From: Psychrobacter sp. JB385
Lineage (GTDB): Bacteria > Pseudomonadota > Gammaproteobacteria > Pseudomonadales > Moraxellaceae
Length of the DNA stretch: 64,000 bases
Direction: 5' to 3'
Assembly (NCBI RefSeq): GCF_900163785.1
Contig: NZ_FUKN01000013.1
Location: 1 to 64,000 of the forward strand
Within the stretch, counting starts at the first letter, position 1. Each line of letters opens with the position of its first letter. Shown piece after piece: positions 26,682-38,127 of this stretch. The notes below the pieces were generated by a model. That model searched no databases, was not told the DNA's origin, and saw only the letters and a program-made list of their open reading frames with translations. Made by a program: the position numbers and the translations under genes.

Positions 26682-28715
26682 CTAGCGTTTGCCAAGTAGT
26701 GCTCGAATATTGGCCAAGTATTCATCTGCGACTTTTGCTGGATCTTTGGTCGCTTGTTTCTTTTTGGCTTTGGCAGGCCAGTCGATATGATCTTCTGGCA
26801 GCTCCTCTAAGAAGCGTGACTCTGAGGTGACGCGCATCTGACCACCAGCTCGGCGCTGAGTGGCTAAAGTCAAAGTTAATTCGCGGCGCGCTCGGGTGAT
26901 ACCCACATACATGAGACGGCGTTCTTCTTCGATCGTCTCGCTCAAGATAGAGTTGCGATGTGGCAGCATCTCTTCTTCAAGTCCCATGATATAGACGTAA
27001 TCAAACTCCAGACCTTTTGCCGCATGCAGCGTCATTAGATTGACTTTATTGGTATTTTCTTCTTCTTGCTGCTGCTCTAGCATATCCAGCAACACCAGTT
27101 TGCGAATGATGGTGTCAATCGTCCGATCTTCGTCCTCTTCAGCACGATTGATGAGCGACTGAATACTGGTGTATAGCATATCGATATTATCAATGCGATT
27201 TTTTTCTTGCTGCGGGGTTTTGGCATCGCTACGGACAAAATCGATGTAACCTGTCTCATCAATCATTTGACGGACGATAGGGACGGGGTCAGGGTGTTGA
27301 TCCAGCTCACGCGTATAGTGCTCGATAAACTCACCAAACTCTTTGATCGTGCCATACGCTTTTGACGGCAACACATGAGCCAAGCCCGCATGAGTGCAAG
27401 AGGCCAATAGCGAGATACTATGCTCTTGTGCAAATAAGCCAAGCTTTTCTAGCGTTGCCGGTCCCATACCGCGCTTGGGTGTATTAATAATACGCAAAAA
27501 CGCACTGTCGTCTTCAGGATTCAATATCAGGCGCAAGTAACCCATGATGTCTTTGATTTCACTACGGGCAAAGAACGACTGACCACCCGATAATTTATAA
27601 GGCACTTGGAGTTGACGCAATTGCGCCTCTAGCATACGCGCTTGAAAATTACTGCGGTAGAGTACGGCATATTGCTCCCACTCATTGCCAAAGCGCAGTT
27701 TATGCGTAACGATTTCTTTGGCGACGCGCTCAGATTCATCATCATCATTACGGCAGTTAATGATGCGGATCTTTTCGCCTTGTCCTTTATCGGACCATAG
27801 CTTCTTTTCAAATAAATGCTCGTTGTTGAGAATAACGGCATTGGCGGAAGTCAAAATACGCGTGGTAGAACGATAATTTTGCTCAAGCATGACAATTTTT
27901 AGTTTAGGGAAATCTTCTTTTAGCAATGCCATATTTTCAGGTTTGGCACCGCGCCATGCATAGATAGATTGATCATCATCACCTACCACGGTAAACCGAC
28001 CTTGTGGCCCAACCAAGTATTTAATCATTTCATACTGAGCCGTATTGGTATCTTGATACTCATCGACCAGCAGATAGCGGATACGGTTTTGCCATTTGTC
28101 TCGCAGCTCTCTGTTTTCTCGTAGGATTTTGGTCGGTAATACAATCAAGTCATCAAAATCGACCGCATTATAAGCGCGCAGGTTACGCTCATATAAGGCA
28201 TAGAGCGTCGCAAAAATCATATCTTCTGGGTCGTCTAACGTTTCCATCGCCTTATCTGGCTCAATCAGATCGTTTTTCCAATCAGAAATCATCTTGATGG
28301 CTTTTCCAACCAGCTCACGACTTTCAGCGCCACTCAAATTGTCACGCATCATCAGCTCCATCAAGAGGCGTTTACTATCATCACTGTCCATGATAGAAAA
28401 GTTACCCTTTAGCGGAGTATGAATCAGCTCATAACGTAAGAACTGAAGACCAAACTGGTGAAAGGTAGACACCGTCAGACCGCGCATTTTTTCGCTTGGC
28501 AACAATTTACTGACACGAGCCTTCATCTCACGCGCCGCTTTATTGGTAAAAGTCACCGCTGTGATGCGCTCAGCTGGCATGTTACATTCTTCGATGAGAT
28601 AGGCAATTTTGCGTGTAATAACAGACGTCTTACCAGAGCCTGCTCCTGCTAGTACCAGCAATGGACCGGAGACGTAGAGCATGGCTTCTTGTTGTTTGGG
28701 ATTCAGTTGACTCAT
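26682..28715 (-). CDS. rep: ATP-dependent DNA helicase Rep
   Basis: The 677-residue protein is a UvrD/Rep-type SF1A 3'-5' helicase. Motif Ia/I is LVLAGAGSGKTSVITRK, motif Ib ITAVTFTNKAAREMK, motif II YLLVDEYQDTN, motif III VVGDDDQSIYAWRGA, motif IV EQNYRS, and motif V/VI VNLMTLHAAKGLEFDYVY and RRLMYVGITRARREL. It starts at ATG 28715 (MSQLNPKQQEAML), which matches the Rep N-terminus better than the upstream start at 28769. Length matches Rep (673 in E. coli) rather than the longer UvrD. It helps replication forks pass bound proteins. Confidence 0.92.
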   Translation of the reverse strand: MSQLNPKQQEAMLYVSGPLLVLAGAGSGKTSVITRKIAYLIEECNMPAERITAVTFTNKAAREMKARVSKLLPSEKMRGLTVSTFHQFGLQFLRYELIHTPLKGNFSIMDSDDSKRLLMELMMRDNLSGAESRELVGKAIKMISDWKNDLIEPDKAMETLDDPEDMIFATLYALYERNLRAYNAVDFDDLIVLPTKILRENRELRDKWQNRIRYLLVDEYQDTNTAQYEMIKYLVGPQGRFTVVGDDDQSIYAWRGAKPENMALLKEDFPKLKIVMLEQNYRSTTRILTSANAVILNNEHLFEKKLWSDKGQGEKIRIINCRNDDDESERVAKEIVTHKLRFGNEWEQYAVLYRSNFQARMLEAQLRQLQVPYKLSGGQSFFARSEIKDIMGYLRLILNPEDDSAFLRIINTPKRGMGPATLEKLGLFAQEHSISLLASCTHAGLAHVLPSKAYGTIKEFGEFIEHYTRELDQHPDPVPIVRQMIDETGYIDFVRSDAKTPQQEKNRIDNIDMLYTSIQSLINRAEEDEDRTIDTIIRKLVLLDMLEQQQEEENTNKVNLMTLHAAKGLEFDYVYIMGLEEEMLPHRNSILSETIEEERRLMYVGITRARRELTLTLATQRRAGGQMRVTSESRFLEELPEDHIDWPAKAKKKQATKDPAKVADEYLANIRALLGKR

Positions 28716-29536
28716 AACGTGACCTGTAAGACAAAAACGAAAAGAATAAAGCGGAGAGTGCTGGTTCAAAATGTATCAATAAATATCGTGAAATATCGTA
28801 TATCTCATCAAAATTGACATTGGAACGGTATTTTTAATAAAAAATCTTATAGTAAAAGCAAGTTAATTTTGTGCTCAGTGATATTTTTATTGTCATAAGA
28901 TATTGAATTTAGGTGGGCTATTATAAAGCAAAAACCACATCTTTAGGGCATCAGTTGCGTGCTGATATTAGCAGATTGGATGACAGATCAAGGTCTTATG
29001 AAAGGGTAATGTGAGTGATAAGTCAAATGCATGGATTTGGGGTTAATATAAGGTAACGTCTATATCATAATTTATATGCAAAAAAATACAGTTTTTTTGC
29101 ATATAAAGTGACCGTTCAATACAGTTAAAAACTAGCTTTTAAGCGCCAAAATGCGTATAGTACGTAAATAATTTATGCCAGTTGTCACGTCATTATTAAC
29201 CACGTGTAATGAGCTATTAAATCAATTAAATAAACTATCGGATATGATATTGATTTAATACGTTGATCTTACGTTGTTATGAGATGCGTTAGGCGACCAG
29301 CCATTTATCCGCGTGCGTACCGGAATATGTTTAGTTGGTCATGTCTGACACCGTCGTTGATAAGCTTGATAATTGGTTATTACCAGCACAGTACCTAAAA
29401 TAGTTACTTAAATGCAGTGGCTCAATGACAGTCGCTTTGTGTTTTCGTCTGCGTTAAGCCTGTCGCCAGACGACCTTGAATGGGTCGATTCTTGCGCTTG
29501 GTTTAACACGCTATTGGGTGAGGAGCACGTATTATC
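28716..29536. other. Long region upstream of the nuo operon
   Basis: This 821-bp region before nuoA is AT-rich and unusually long. It holds a perfect 15-bp inverted repeat at 29072-29106 and a 54-codon open frame overlapping nuoA. The promoter for the complex I operon must lie here or upstream, but no clear pair of boxes is seen. Confidence 0.6.
29072..29106. repeat. Perfect 15-bp inverted repeat upstream of nuo
   Basis: TTATATGCAAAAAAA (29072-29086) and its exact reverse complement (29092-29106) flank a five-base loop TACAG. The stem is AT-rich with one GC pair of bases on each side. It may be an operator, a terminator for something upstream, or a mobile-element footprint. Confidence 0.8.
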
Positions 29537-29576
29537 ATGTCTGCTTTTAATTGGTCAGCAGTTGCTTTTATTCTAG
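29412..29576 (+). CDS. Candidate 54-codon upstream ORF overlapping nuoA
   Basis: An ATG at 29412 opens 54 sense codons ending in TAG at 29574-29576, overlapping the first 40 bases of nuoA in another frame. The predicted peptide (MQWLNDSRFVFSSALSLSPD and onward) has a plausible amino-acid mix. No ribosome binding site precedes it. It may be a regulatory or chance frame. Confidence 0.25.
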   Translation: MQWLNDSRFVFSSALSLSPDDLEWVDSCAWFNTLLGEEHVLSCLLLIGQQLLLF

Positions 29577-30160
29577 CCGCCATTGGGTTAGTTGTCTTTA
29601 TGCTGGTCGTTCCGCGCTTACTTGGCGGTCGTTCTCAGGGCTCACAAAAAGAAGAGATATTTGAAGCGGGTGTTGTCGGAGCTGGCAACGCCCGTATTCG
29701 TTTGTCTGCCAAATTCTATTTGGTGGCGATTTTCTTTGTGATTTTCGATCTAGAAGCTCTCTATCTCTATGCTTATGCCGTTTCAGTACGAGAAGCTGGC
29801 TGGCTTGGCTTTGCCGCCGCTGCTGTGTTTATTACCATCCTAATCATCGGTTTGATATACGAGCTGAGTTTGGGGGCGATGAACTGGGCACCTGCTGATA
29901 AGCGTCGCAAAAAAGCACGTCTATATGCCGCGCCTGCTGGCTTCAATTTGGCAGACATCACAGGCTTTGATGGTGTTGATGAGCTGGTGGTTGATCCGAC
30001 AGGCAAGATACCAGCACAGTCCTCTGGACAGATTAATGTCTCAAACAATATTGAGACCAATCGTCGTCACCTACAAAACATCGATCATATTAATACCACA
30101 GGTAATGTTACGTCCGTGGATTTTGTGTCGTCTTTGCCCCAAGATCACGTTGGACGCTAA
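29537..30160 (+). CDS. nuoA: NADH-quinone oxidoreductase subunit A
   Basis: NuoA is a small membrane subunit of complex I near the quinone site. Three helices are seen (AVAFILAAIGLVVFMLVVP; FYLVAIFFVIFDLEALYLYAYAV, with the conserved FDLEALYLY; and FAAAAVFITILIIGLIYELS). The protein has 207 residues, about 60 more than E. coli NuoA (147), because of a soluble polar tail from about residue 135. The tail has no recognised fold. It begins the 13-gene nuo operon (A to N with C and D fused). Confidence 0.93.
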   Translation: MSAFNWSAVAFILAAIGLVVFMLVVPRLLGGRSQGSQKEEIFEAGVVGAGNARIRLSAKFYLVAIFFVIFDLEALYLYAYAVSVREAGWLGFAAAAVFITILIIGLIYELSLGAMNWAPADKRRKKARLYAAPAGFNLADITGFDGVDELVVDPTGKIPAQSSGQINVSNNIETNRRHLQNIDHINTTGNVTSVDFVSSLPQDHVGR

Positions 30161-30343
30161 CTACTTTTGCCTGCCTTTGTCTAAGCTTTCGATAGCTTGG
30201 ACAGATGGACGGTGAGGGTATGATCACAAAATTCTGTTTGTATACTACATTTGTATTGATGACCATTTATTCATAATAGAAGTTAAGGCAGTGGTGATGA
30301 CAAGAAGATTGTCACGCTAGGCCTAATAAAAAGGTTGTATGTT

Positions 30344-31012
30344 ATGAAATACACATTAACAAAAGCCAACCCTGATGCAGATGTCTATCCTGCACAGACC
30401 AGCCAAACGGTCAATGATCCTATCGAAGACGAAGTCAATAAAAACGTCTTTATGGGTCGTCTAGAAGACCTCGTTCATTCGACAGCAAACTGGGGACGCA
30501 AGCACTCACTTTGGCCATTTAACTTTGGTACCTCTTGCTGCTATGTCGAATATGCCACTACCTTAACGGCCGTGCACGATTTATCCCGCTTCGGGGCAGA
30601 AGTCATTCGCGCCTCGCCCCGTCAGGCAGACGTCATGATCGTGGCTGGTACTTGTTTTGTCAAAATGGCCCCTGTTATACAGCGTCTTTATGAGCAAATG
30701 CTTGAGCCAAAATGGGTGATTTCGATGGGTGCCTGTGCCAACTCAGGCGGTATGTATGATATCTACTCTGTTGTACAAGGCGTGGATAAAATCATCCCTG
30801 TCGATGTGTATGTACCAGGCTGCCCCCCGCGTCCAGAAGCGTTGATTCAAGGCTTGATGTTATTGCAAGAATCTATCACCAAAGAGCGTCGTCCGTTAGG
30901 TATCCATGTCAATGAGCAGGGTGTCTATCAGCCGCAAATGACGCCTGAACGTGACCGTAAGCAAGCAGATCGTATCGCAGTCAAAAACTTGCGTAGTCCA
31001 GATAGCATCTAA
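30344..31012 (+). CDS. nuoB: NADH-quinone oxidoreductase subunit B
   Basis: NuoB carries cluster N2, the last iron-sulfur centre before quinone. The cysteines are in [18 protein letters not shown] and [11 protein letters not shown], all present. ATG 30344 (MKYTLTKAN) is preferred; the upstream TTG at 30335 would add three residues. 222 residues. It follows nuoA after a 183-base gap, which is long for a nuo operon. Confidence 0.96.
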   Translation: MKYTLTKANPDADVYPAQTSQTVNDPIEDEVNKNVFMGRLEDLVHSTANWGRKHSLWPFNFGTSCCYVEYATTLTAVHDLSRFGAEVIRASPRQADVMIVAGTCFVKMAPVIQRLYEQMLEPKWVISMGACANSGGMYDIYSVVQGVDKIIPVDVYVPGCPPRPEALIQGLMLLQESITKERRPLGIHVNEQGVYQPQMTPERDRKQADRIAVKNLRSPDSI

Positions 31013-31065
31013 GTTTAGATAGCATTTAGATTCACAGCAATAACTTCAATATTTTATGCGCTTAT

Positions 31066-31125
31066 CATAGTTCGGTTATGATTAACATAGCTCAGTTATG
31101 GTTGACATAGTTTAGTTATGATTAA
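31066..31125 (+). repeat. Triplicate 20-bp imperfect repeat before nuoCD
   Basis: Three head-to-tail copies of CATAGTTCGGTTATGATTAA-like units occupy 31066-31085, 31086-31105 and 31106-31125, with a few changes among them. They sit 18 bases before the nuoCD ATG, just upstream of its AAGGA site. Confidence 0.85.
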
Positions 31126-31143
31126 TGAAGGAATACGTCATTC

Positions 31144-32919
31144 ATGGTCACGGTAGTCGAAAACATAGATCCTAAGATTAAGCCCGTCCCAGCAGTCATC
31201 ACAGAGCTTACGCAGAAGTATGCTGGCAAGTTTGTGATACAGCACACTGTGGATGAGATTCCAACAGTTTGGGTGGCTCGTGCTGACTTGCTCGATGTGC
31301 TTTTATTCTTGCGCAAGCTTCCTAAACCTTACGTCATGCTGTTTGATTTATCAGCGATAGATGAGCGCCTGCGCCAGCATCGCGCAGGGTTGCCTGACAG
31401 TGACTTTACGGTGTTTTATCATTTGATGTCGCTTGAGCGCAATAGTGATGTGCGTATCAAGGTCGCGCTGAGCGAAGACGACCTCAATGTGCCAAGCGCC
31501 ACCCAGATTTGGCCCAATGCCAACTGGTACGAGCGCGAAGTGTGGGATATGTTTGGTATCGTCTTTACAGGTCATCCGCATTTGACCCGTATTTTATTAC
31601 CAAAATATTGGGAAGGTCATCCACTGCGTAAAGAGTATCATGCGCGTGCGACGGAATTTACCCCGTACTTCTTGAACACCGCCAAGCAGCAATACGAGCA
31701 AGAAAACTTGCGTTTTGTCCCAGAAGAGTGGGGCATGAAGCGCTCAGGTCGTGATGAAGACTTTATGTTCTTGAACATCGGTCCTAACCATCCCTCTGCT
31801 CATGGAGCCTTCCGTTTAGTGCTACAGCTAGATGGTGAAGAAGTCGTCGATTGTATTCCTGATATCGGCTATCACCATCGCGGCGCCGAAAAGATGGCTG
31901 AGCGTCAAACATGGCATTCATTTATTCCTTATACCGACCGTATTGATTATCTTGGCGGCGTAATGAATGAGCTGCCATATATCATGTCAGTCGAAAAGCT
32001 GGCAGGTATTACCGTGCCCCCACGTGCTGAAACCATCCGCGTGATGATGAGCGAGTTTTTCCGAATCACTAATAACTTACTGTATGTCGGTACGTTCATT
32101 CAGGATGCAGGCGGTATGACCCCTGTATTCTATATGTTTACCGATCGCCAAAAAGCCTATGACGTTATCGAGGCTGTGACAGGCTATCGTATGCATCCAG
32201 CATGGTTCCGCATTGGCGGTACGGCAGCTGACTTGCCACGCGGTTGGCAGCGATTGGTTCGTGAGTTCCTAGATTGGATGCCAAAGCGTCTGGATGAGTA
32301 TGTCAAAGCCGCTCTACAAAATAGTGTATTAAAAGGCCGTACCCAAGGTATTGCTCAGTACAATGCCAAGCAAGCATTGGCTTGGGGTGTGACCGGTGCA
32401 GGTCTGCGTGCAACAGGTGTGGATTTTGATTTACGTAAAGCGCGTCCGTATATGGGCTATGAGAATTACGATTTTGAAATACCGGTTGGTTACAACGGTG
32501 ATGCCTATGATCGTTGTATGGTAAAAGTCGAAGAGATGCGTCAGTCACTACGTATTATCCGTCAATGCATGGACAATATGCCACAAGGCCCTTATAAAGC
32601 GGATCATCCGCTGGCCGTACCACCGCCAAAAGACCGTACATTAAATGATATTGAGACGCTGATTAATCACTTTATCTCAGTATCTTGGGGTCCTGTGATG
32701 CCAGCGGGTGAGTGTACGACGATTGTAGAGGCAACCAAAGGTCTGAACAGTTATTACATTACCTCAGACAAGGCCACGATGAGCTATCGTACCCGTATTC
32801 GTACGCCGACATTTGCACATTTACAACAGATGCCATCGGTCATCAATGGCTCGCTGGTTTCTGATGCCATTATGTACCTAGCATCGATCGATATTGTGAT
32901 GGCGGATTGCGATCGTTAA
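31144..32919 (+). CDS. nuoCD: NADH-quinone oxidoreductase subunit C/D (fused)
   Basis: The 591-residue protein fuses NuoC (about residues 1-180) to NuoD (about 200-591), as in E. coli. The NuoC part contains [17 protein letters not shown]. The NuoD part has [29 protein letters not shown] and the last block with [14 protein letters not shown]. NuoD forms the quinone cavity with NuoB and NuoH, and NuoC bridges to the N-module. ATG at 31144. Confidence 0.97.
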   Translation: MVTVVENIDPKIKPVPAVITELTQKYAGKFVIQHTVDEIPTVWVARADLLDVLLFLRKLPKPYVMLFDLSAIDERLRQHRAGLPDSDFTVFYHLMSLERNSDVRIKVALSEDDLNVPSATQIWPNANWYEREVWDMFGIVFTGHPHLTRILLPKYWEGHPLRKEYHARATEFTPYFLNTAKQQYEQENLRFVPEEWGMKRSGRDEDFMFLNIGPNHPSAHGAFRLVLQLDGEEVVDCIPDIGYHHRGAEKMAERQTWHSFIPYTDRIDYLGGVMNELPYIMSVEKLAGITVPPRAETIRVMMSEFFRITNNLLYVGTFIQDAGGMTPVFYMFTDRQKAYDVIEAVTGYRMHPAWFRIGGTAADLPRGWQRLVREFLDWMPKRLDEYVKAALQNSVLKGRTQGIAQYNAKQALAWGVTGAGLRATGVDFDLRKARPYMGYENYDFEIPVGYNGDAYDRCMVKVEEMRQSLRIIRQCMDNMPQGPYKADHPLAVPPPKDRTLNDIETLINHFISVSWGPVMPAGECTTIVEATKGLNSYYITSDKATMSYRTRIRTPTFAHLQQMPSVINGSLVSDAIMYLASIDIVMADCDR

Positions 32920-33074
32920 GGTTGTGATTGTTGTCACAGTTATTAAGGTTAAAGCCGCCGCGTCAAAAGTAGTTGTTCATCAATATATTATTGCCTGATG
33001 GCACACCAAAATGCTGTCACTTGTCGATATAACCCAGTTGCAATCAGACTGATATTGCCTAGTGATAGAGCAGG

Positions 33075-33608
33075 ATGAGTGAGGAAAGACAGAAGATTAT
33101 GAAAATTGTTTCCGACAAAATGCCAAAAGTAGATGTGGAAAGCATCCTTACCACTGAGGAAATCGCTGCCATTCACGAGTTTATGCATCATTATCCGCAA
33201 GCGCGTGCCGCCTCACTGGATGCCCTAAAAATCGTGCAGAAGCGTAACGGCTGGGTCAATGATGCGCAAGCAAACGCCATTGCCAATATCCTAGATATTC
33301 CGATGTCAGATATGGATGGGGTTGCGACGTTCTTTAACCGTATCTATCGTCAGCCTGTTGGTCGTCATGTGATTCTCATTTGTGATTCTGTGGCTTGTTA
33401 TTTGACAGGTTATGAAGCGCTATCAGCTGAGCTCAGATCGCAGCTGGGTATTGAGTATGGTCAGACCACAACTGATGGACGCTTTACGCTGTTGCCAATT
33501 TGCTGCTTGGGCAATTGTGATAAAGGCCCTGCAGTACTGATTGATGAAGACACTTACGGCCCTGTCCAGCCATCTGAGGTCGCGCAATTATTGGAGCTAT
33601 ACGCATGA
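33075..33608 (+). CDS. nuoE: NADH-quinone oxidoreductase subunit E
   Basis: NuoE binds a [2Fe-2S] centre (N1a). Cysteines are in [13 protein letters not shown] and [17 protein letters not shown]. 177 residues, normal length. A four-base overlap (ATGA) with nuoF indicates coupled translation. The start at 33075 is preceded by AGAGCAGG, but an ATG eight codons in (MKIVSDKM) is also possible. Confidence 0.96.
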   Translation: MSEERQKIMKIVSDKMPKVDVESILTTEEIAAIHEFMHHYPQARAASLDALKIVQKRNGWVNDAQANAIANILDIPMSDMDGVATFFNRIYRQPVGRHVILICDSVACYLTGYEALSAELRSQLGIEYGQTTTDGRFTLLPICCLGNCDKGPAVLIDEDTYGPVQPSEVAQLLELYA

Positions 33609-35029
33609 GTTTAACGATTTCAGAGCAGATTGCTCGTCGCGGTCAAGGCCAAGCGCCAAGCCAGCTAAATGCACAGCGTGTTCCAATCTATGGTGATAAA
33701 GCGACAGCCACTAGCGAAACCAAGCCATTGACTTGGCGTTTGGCGCATCATGACGCCGTGCTTGATTTATCTACTTATGAATCTTTAAAAGGCTTTACGG
33801 GTCTAAAAGAAGCGCTATCTAAGTCGCCTAAAGACGTCGGCAATATGATTAAAGCGGCCAATGTCCGAGGTCGTGGTGGTGCAGGCTTTAACGCAGGTCT
33901 CAAATGGTCATTCATGTCGCCGCCAGATGGTTTGCCGCGTTATCTTATCTGTAATGCTGATGAAATGGAGCCGGGTACGTTTAAAGATCGCTTATTGATG
34001 GAGCGTTTACCGTTTCAGCTGATCGAAGGGATGCTGATTACCGCTCATGCGATTGGAGCAACTGACGGCTACATCTTTATCCGTGGTGAGTATATTTTGG
34101 CAGCGCAGCGTTTGGTGACGGCTATCGAAGAATGCTTGGCCAACAATCTCATGGGCGATAATATTTTAGGCTCAGATTTTAGCTTTAATTTACATGTACA
34201 TACCGGTGCTGGACGTTATATCTGCGGTGAAGAAACCGCATTGATTAACTGTCTAGAAGGTCGCCGTGCTAACCCACGTACTAAGCCACCGTTTCCACAA
34301 ATCTCTGGCGCATGGGGTCGTCCAACGGTGGTTAACAACGTTGAGACTTTGTGTAATATGCCAGCGATTTTGAATCACGGCGTTGAATGGTATCAGTCGT
34401 TGTCTGAAATCAAAGGCAAAAGCAAAACACCAGGCACCAAACTATTCGGCTGCTCAGGACTGGTCAACGATCCAGGCCTGTGGGAATTACCGTTTGGCTA
34501 TACGGCGCGCGAAATCATTGAGGATTTAGCGGGCGGCATGAAAGACGGGAAAACGCTGAAAGCATGGCTGCCAGGCGGCGCATCGACAGACTTTTTGACC
34601 GCTGATCATCTAGACGTAGTCGTAGACTTTGACCCAATTCAAGAAGCGGGTAGCCGTATGGGTACTGGTCTGATTATGGTCGTTGATGAATCACAAGACA
34701 TGGTGCCATTATTGCGCAACCTTGAGATTTTCTTTCAACGCGAGTCGTGCGGTTGGTGTACACCATGCCGTGATGGCTTACCGTGGGGCGTTAAACTACT
34801 TACCGCCATAAATGATGGTGAAGGGCAAGTGGGCGATGTAGAAAAACTAGAAGGCCTGACGCGTGATTTATGGATTGGTAAAACATTCTGTGCGCATGCC
34901 CCAGGTGCGATGGAACCACTAATGAGTGCGATTAAATATTTCCGTCCAGAGTTTGATCAAAAAATCGCGCAGGCGGTTGGTGTCGATGTTATTGATGCTG
35001 CAGCCAACCAACAGCCAGTAGTGAAATAA
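33605..35029 (+). CDS. nuoF: NADH-quinone oxidoreductase subunit F
   Basis: NuoF holds the NADH site, FMN and a [4Fe-4S] cluster (N3). [13 protein letters not shown] is the NADH/FMN glycine-rich loop, [13 protein letters not shown] binds FMN, and [12 protein letters not shown] together with FCAHAPGA carries the cluster cysteines. 474 residues. Its start overlaps nuoE. Confidence 0.97.
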   Translation: MSLTISEQIARRGQGQAPSQLNAQRVPIYGDKATATSETKPLTWRLAHHDAVLDLSTYESLKGFTGLKEALSKSPKDVGNMIKAANVRGRGGAGFNAGLKWSFMSPPDGLPRYLICNADEMEPGTFKDRLLMERLPFQLIEGMLITAHAIGATDGYIFIRGEYILAAQRLVTAIEECLANNLMGDNILGSDFSFNLHVHTGAGRYICGEETALINCLEGRRANPRTKPPFPQISGAWGRPTVVNNVETLCNMPAILNHGVEWYQSLSEIKGKSKTPGTKLFGCSGLVNDPGLWELPFGYTAREIIEDLAGGMKDGKTLKAWLPGGASTDFLTADHLDVVVDFDPIQEAGSRMGTGLIMVVDESQDMVPLLRNLEIFFQRESCGWCTPCRDGLPWGVKLLTAINDGEGQVGDVEKLEGLTRDLWIGKTFCAHAPGAMEPLMSAIKYFRPEFDQKIAQAVGVDVIDAAANQQPVVK

Positions 35030-35039
35030 GGAGAGCGGC

Positions 35040-38000
35040 ATGGCAGTCATACATATTGATGGAACCACTGTCGAAGTAGATAGCGCAGATAACTTGCTAC
35101 AAGCCTGCTTATCACTCGGCATTGATGTGCCGTATTTTTGTTATCATCCAGCGCTTGGCTCAGTAGGCTCGTGCCGTCAGTGCGCGGTCAAGCAATTCCA
35201 GAATAAAGACGATATGGAAGCGGGTCGCGGTCGCCTAGTCATGTCATGTATGGTCGCTCCTGGCGATGATATGTACATCTCTGTGACTGACGATGAAGCC
35301 AAAGCATTCCGCAAGTCGATGGTTGAGCTACTTATGACCAACCATCCGCATGACTGTCCAACTTGTGAAGAAGGTGGACATTGTCACTTGCAAGACATGA
35401 CCTATATGTCAGGTCATAGCCGTCGTCGCTATCGCTTTACCAAGCGCACGCACCACAACCAAGAGCTTGGTCCATTCATCGCGCATGAGATGAACCGCTG
35501 CATCGCTTGCTATCGCTGTGTACGTTTTTACAAAGACTATGCGGGCGGCGAAGATTTGGGCGTTTATGGCTCAAACAATCGTGTTTACTTTGGCCGTGAT
35601 ACCGATGGTCAGTTTGAAAGCGAATTTTCAGGTAACTTGACGGAAGTGTGTCCAACAGGCGTGTTTACTGATAAAACACATTCTGAGCGCTATAACCGTA
35701 AATGGGATATGCAGTATGCCCCTAGCATTTGTCATGGCTGCTCGGCGGGCTGTAATACCTCACCAGGTGAGCGTTATGGTGAATTGCGCCGTATTGAGAA
35801 CCGTTATAACGGCGAAGTAAACCGTTATTTCTTATGTGACCGTGGACGCTTTGGTTACGGCTATGTCAACCGCGCGGATCGCCCAACCCAAGCGCTTGAG
35901 CGTATCAATGACAAGCATGTCAAAATCAATATCGACTATGCACTTGATGAAACCATTAAGCGTATCAAGGATAAAAAAGTCATCGGTATTGGCTCACCAC
36001 GTGCCAGCCTAGAAACCAACTTTGCCCTAAAGAACTTAGTTGGCTTTAATAACTTTTCAACTGGTCTGAACCATCAGCAGCAAGCTTTGGTCAGTAAATG
36101 TATCGAAGTACTTAGCACTGATGGTATCTATAACCCAAGTATGACCGATATCGAAACGCATGACGCGGTGCTCGTATTGGGTGAAGATATCACGCAAACA
36201 TCATCAAGAGTCGCGCTGTCAGTACGTCAAGCCGCAAAAAATGAAGGCTTGAAAATGGCAGCGGCGTTGCAAACGCAGCCGTGGCTTGCTGAACCAGTTA
36301 AGCGTATTGCCCAAGATGCGCTCAGCCCCGTTTATGTCATTGATGTCACTCAAACCAAGCTCGAAGATATCAGTAAAGTGAGTGTGGTAGCAACGCCTGA
36401 AGATATTACCAAACTTGGTTTTAAAGTCGCTGATGAGATTGCAAGCTTCGCTGATGATTTAGCAGACATAGTAGACCCACAAAATACTGATGCCAGTGGG
36501 GATGTTGATGGTATGCAAGCGCTTGCTCAGCAAATCGCTTATGACTTGATTCAAGCTGATAAGCCGCTAGTCATCTCAGGCACGGGTCTGTCGTCTATTA
36601 CCTTAATAGAAGCCGCTGCACAAATCACACAAGCATTGACCCAAAAACGTGCCGCCATTCAAGCGACAGAGCAGCAGCAGGTTGAGGCACATAATGCCAA
36701 AGTACAAGCAGCTCAAGCAAAAGCGGCTAATGACCAACCTGAAGAAGACCAAGATTTATCTGCCAAGCCGAACAAACCTGAAACGGGCGTAAATACAGAA
36801 GCGCAGGATGATGTCGAGCGTGAGCCAGCAGAAAACCTTGAGTTAAAAGAAGTAAACAAACAGTATCAAGCACAAGCAGGTATTTATCTAACGGTTCCTG
36901 ATGCCAATAGCATGGGCGTTTGTATGCTTGGCGGTCAATCAGTCGAAGAGCTGCTAGCAAGTGACTTTGAGGTTGTCATCGTCGCTGAAAACCAGCTGAC
37001 CGATGCGATTGATGCTAGTAAATTAACACAGCTATTGACGGATAAAACCGTGATTGCGCTTGACCATCAATTGCTTGATTGGCACAAAGCTGTCGACATC
37101 GTATTACCAGCGGCAAGCTTTGCAGAGGCAGACGGTACATTGATATCAGCTGAAGGTCGTGCTCAGCGTTTCTTCCAAGTTTATGATAATAATTACTATC
37201 ACCCAATGAGCAGTATCAAAGAAGGCTGGCGCTGGCTGCATGCGGTGCATAGCAGCTTAGAAGGCAGAGAGGTCGATTGGACGCAGCTAGACGATGTGAT
37301 CAATGCGTTGATTGCCACGCATCCTAAGCTTGCAGGTATCAAAGGCGCCGCACCAGAGGCGGATTACCGCATTACTGGTCTTAAAATTGCCCGTCAACCG
37401 CGGCGCTATTCAGGCCGTACTGCCATGCGCGCACCGATATCCGTCCATGAGCCAATGCAGCCAAAAGATTTAGACACAGGTTTAACTTTCTCGATGGAAG
37501 GTTATAGCGGCAAACAAACCCCAAGCTCGATGATTCCGTTTGCCAATGCGGCAGGTTGGAACTCACCGCAAGCATGGAACAAATATCAAGACAAAGTGGG
37601 TGGTCATCTAAGAAATGGTGATCCAGGTGTGCGCCTGTTCGATCGATTAGAACGTCTAGCCACTCGTCAGTATGTGGCACCTGAAGCCATGTCTACAAGC
37701 ACAACGAATATGCAGCAAGGCCAAGCCAAGCTGGTCCCTATCTACAATATTTATGCCAGCTCAATAATGGCATCACGTAGCCCAATCGTCGCCGAGCAAT
37801 TACCAGTAGCTGCATGGCGGATCGGTCTTGATGATGCCAGAGACTGGAATATTGCTGCTGGTGATTATCTAGCGATTGAAATCGATAATCAACAAATCAC
37901 TCTACCAGTACAGCTTGTTGGTTATTTGGCAGAAGGTTGTATCGGTTATCCAGTCGGGCAGGTGGGTATCATTCACCCATCAATGCCAGCGTCAGTACGT

Positions 38001-38126
38001 AAAGTAGATGCACCAGTGACTATGATGGGTAGTATGGCTGAAGATATGACGAACGATAATGACATGATTAACGATAGTGACACTGCGCAAATGAACACAG
38101 CGCCGACCACCACACAGGAGGTGTAA
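35040..38126 (+). CDS. nuoG: NADH-quinone oxidoreductase subunit G, enlarged
   Basis: NuoG is the big peripheral subunit with several Fe-S centres. The N-terminal [2Fe-2S] site is [15 protein letters not shown], the next centres are in [14 protein letters not shown] and [13 protein letters not shown], and a further set is [14 protein letters not shown] plus a later C in [10 protein letters not shown]. At 1028 residues it is about 120 longer than E. coli NuoG (908). Most of the extra is a charged, low-complexity stretch (about 538-613) rich in Q, A, E and D, plus an acidic C-terminal tail. The rest is a molybdopterin-oxidoreductase-like domain that has lost its cofactor in this family. Confidence 0.95.
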   Translation: MAVIHIDGTTVEVDSADNLLQACLSLGIDVPYFCYHPALGSVGSCRQCAVKQFQNKDDMEAGRGRLVMSCMVAPGDDMYISVTDDEAKAFRKSMVELLMTNHPHDCPTCEEGGHCHLQDMTYMSGHSRRRYRFTKRTHHNQELGPFIAHEMNRCIACYRCVRFYKDYAGGEDLGVYGSNNRVYFGRDTDGQFESEFSGNLTEVCPTGVFTDKTHSERYNRKWDMQYAPSICHGCSAGCNTSPGERYGELRRIENRYNGEVNRYFLCDRGRFGYGYVNRADRPTQALERINDKHVKINIDYALDETIKRIKDKKVIGIGSPRASLETNFALKNLVGFNNFSTGLNHQQQALVSKCIEVLSTDGIYNPSMTDIETHDAVLVLGEDITQTSSRVALSVRQAAKNEGLKMAAALQTQPWLAEPVKRIAQDALSPVYVIDVTQTKLEDISKVSVVATPEDITKLGFKVADEIASFADDLADIVDPQNTDASGDVDGMQALAQQIAYDLIQADKPLVISGTGLSSITLIEAAAQITQALTQKRAAIQATEQQQVEAHNAKVQAAQAKAANDQPEEDQDLSAKPNKPETGVNTEAQDDVEREPAENLELKEVNKQYQAQAGIYLTVPDANSMGVCMLGGQSVEELLASDFEVVIVAENQLTDAIDASKLTQLLTDKTVIALDHQLLDWHKAVDIVLPAASFAEADGTLISAEGRAQRFFQVYDNNYYHPMSSIKEGWRWLHAVHSSLEGREVDWTQLDDVINALIATHPKLAGIKGAAPEADYRITGLKIARQPRRYSGRTAMRAPISVHEPMQPKDLDTGLTFSMEGYSGKQTPSSMIPFANAAGWNSPQAWNKYQDKVGGHLRNGDPGVRLFDRLERLATRQYVAPEAMSTSTTNMQQGQAKLVPIYNIYASSIMASRSPIVAEQLPVAAWRIGLDDARDWNIAAGDYLAIEIDNQQITLPVQLVGYLAEGCIGYPVGQVGIIHPSMPASVRKVDAPVTMMGSMAEDMTNDNDMINDSDTAQMNTAPTTTQEV

Positions 38127-38127
38127 T

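Noticed and set aside
31066-31125. CRISPR-like repeats
   Set aside because: Three adjoining 20-bp units without spacers; more like a tandem repeat.
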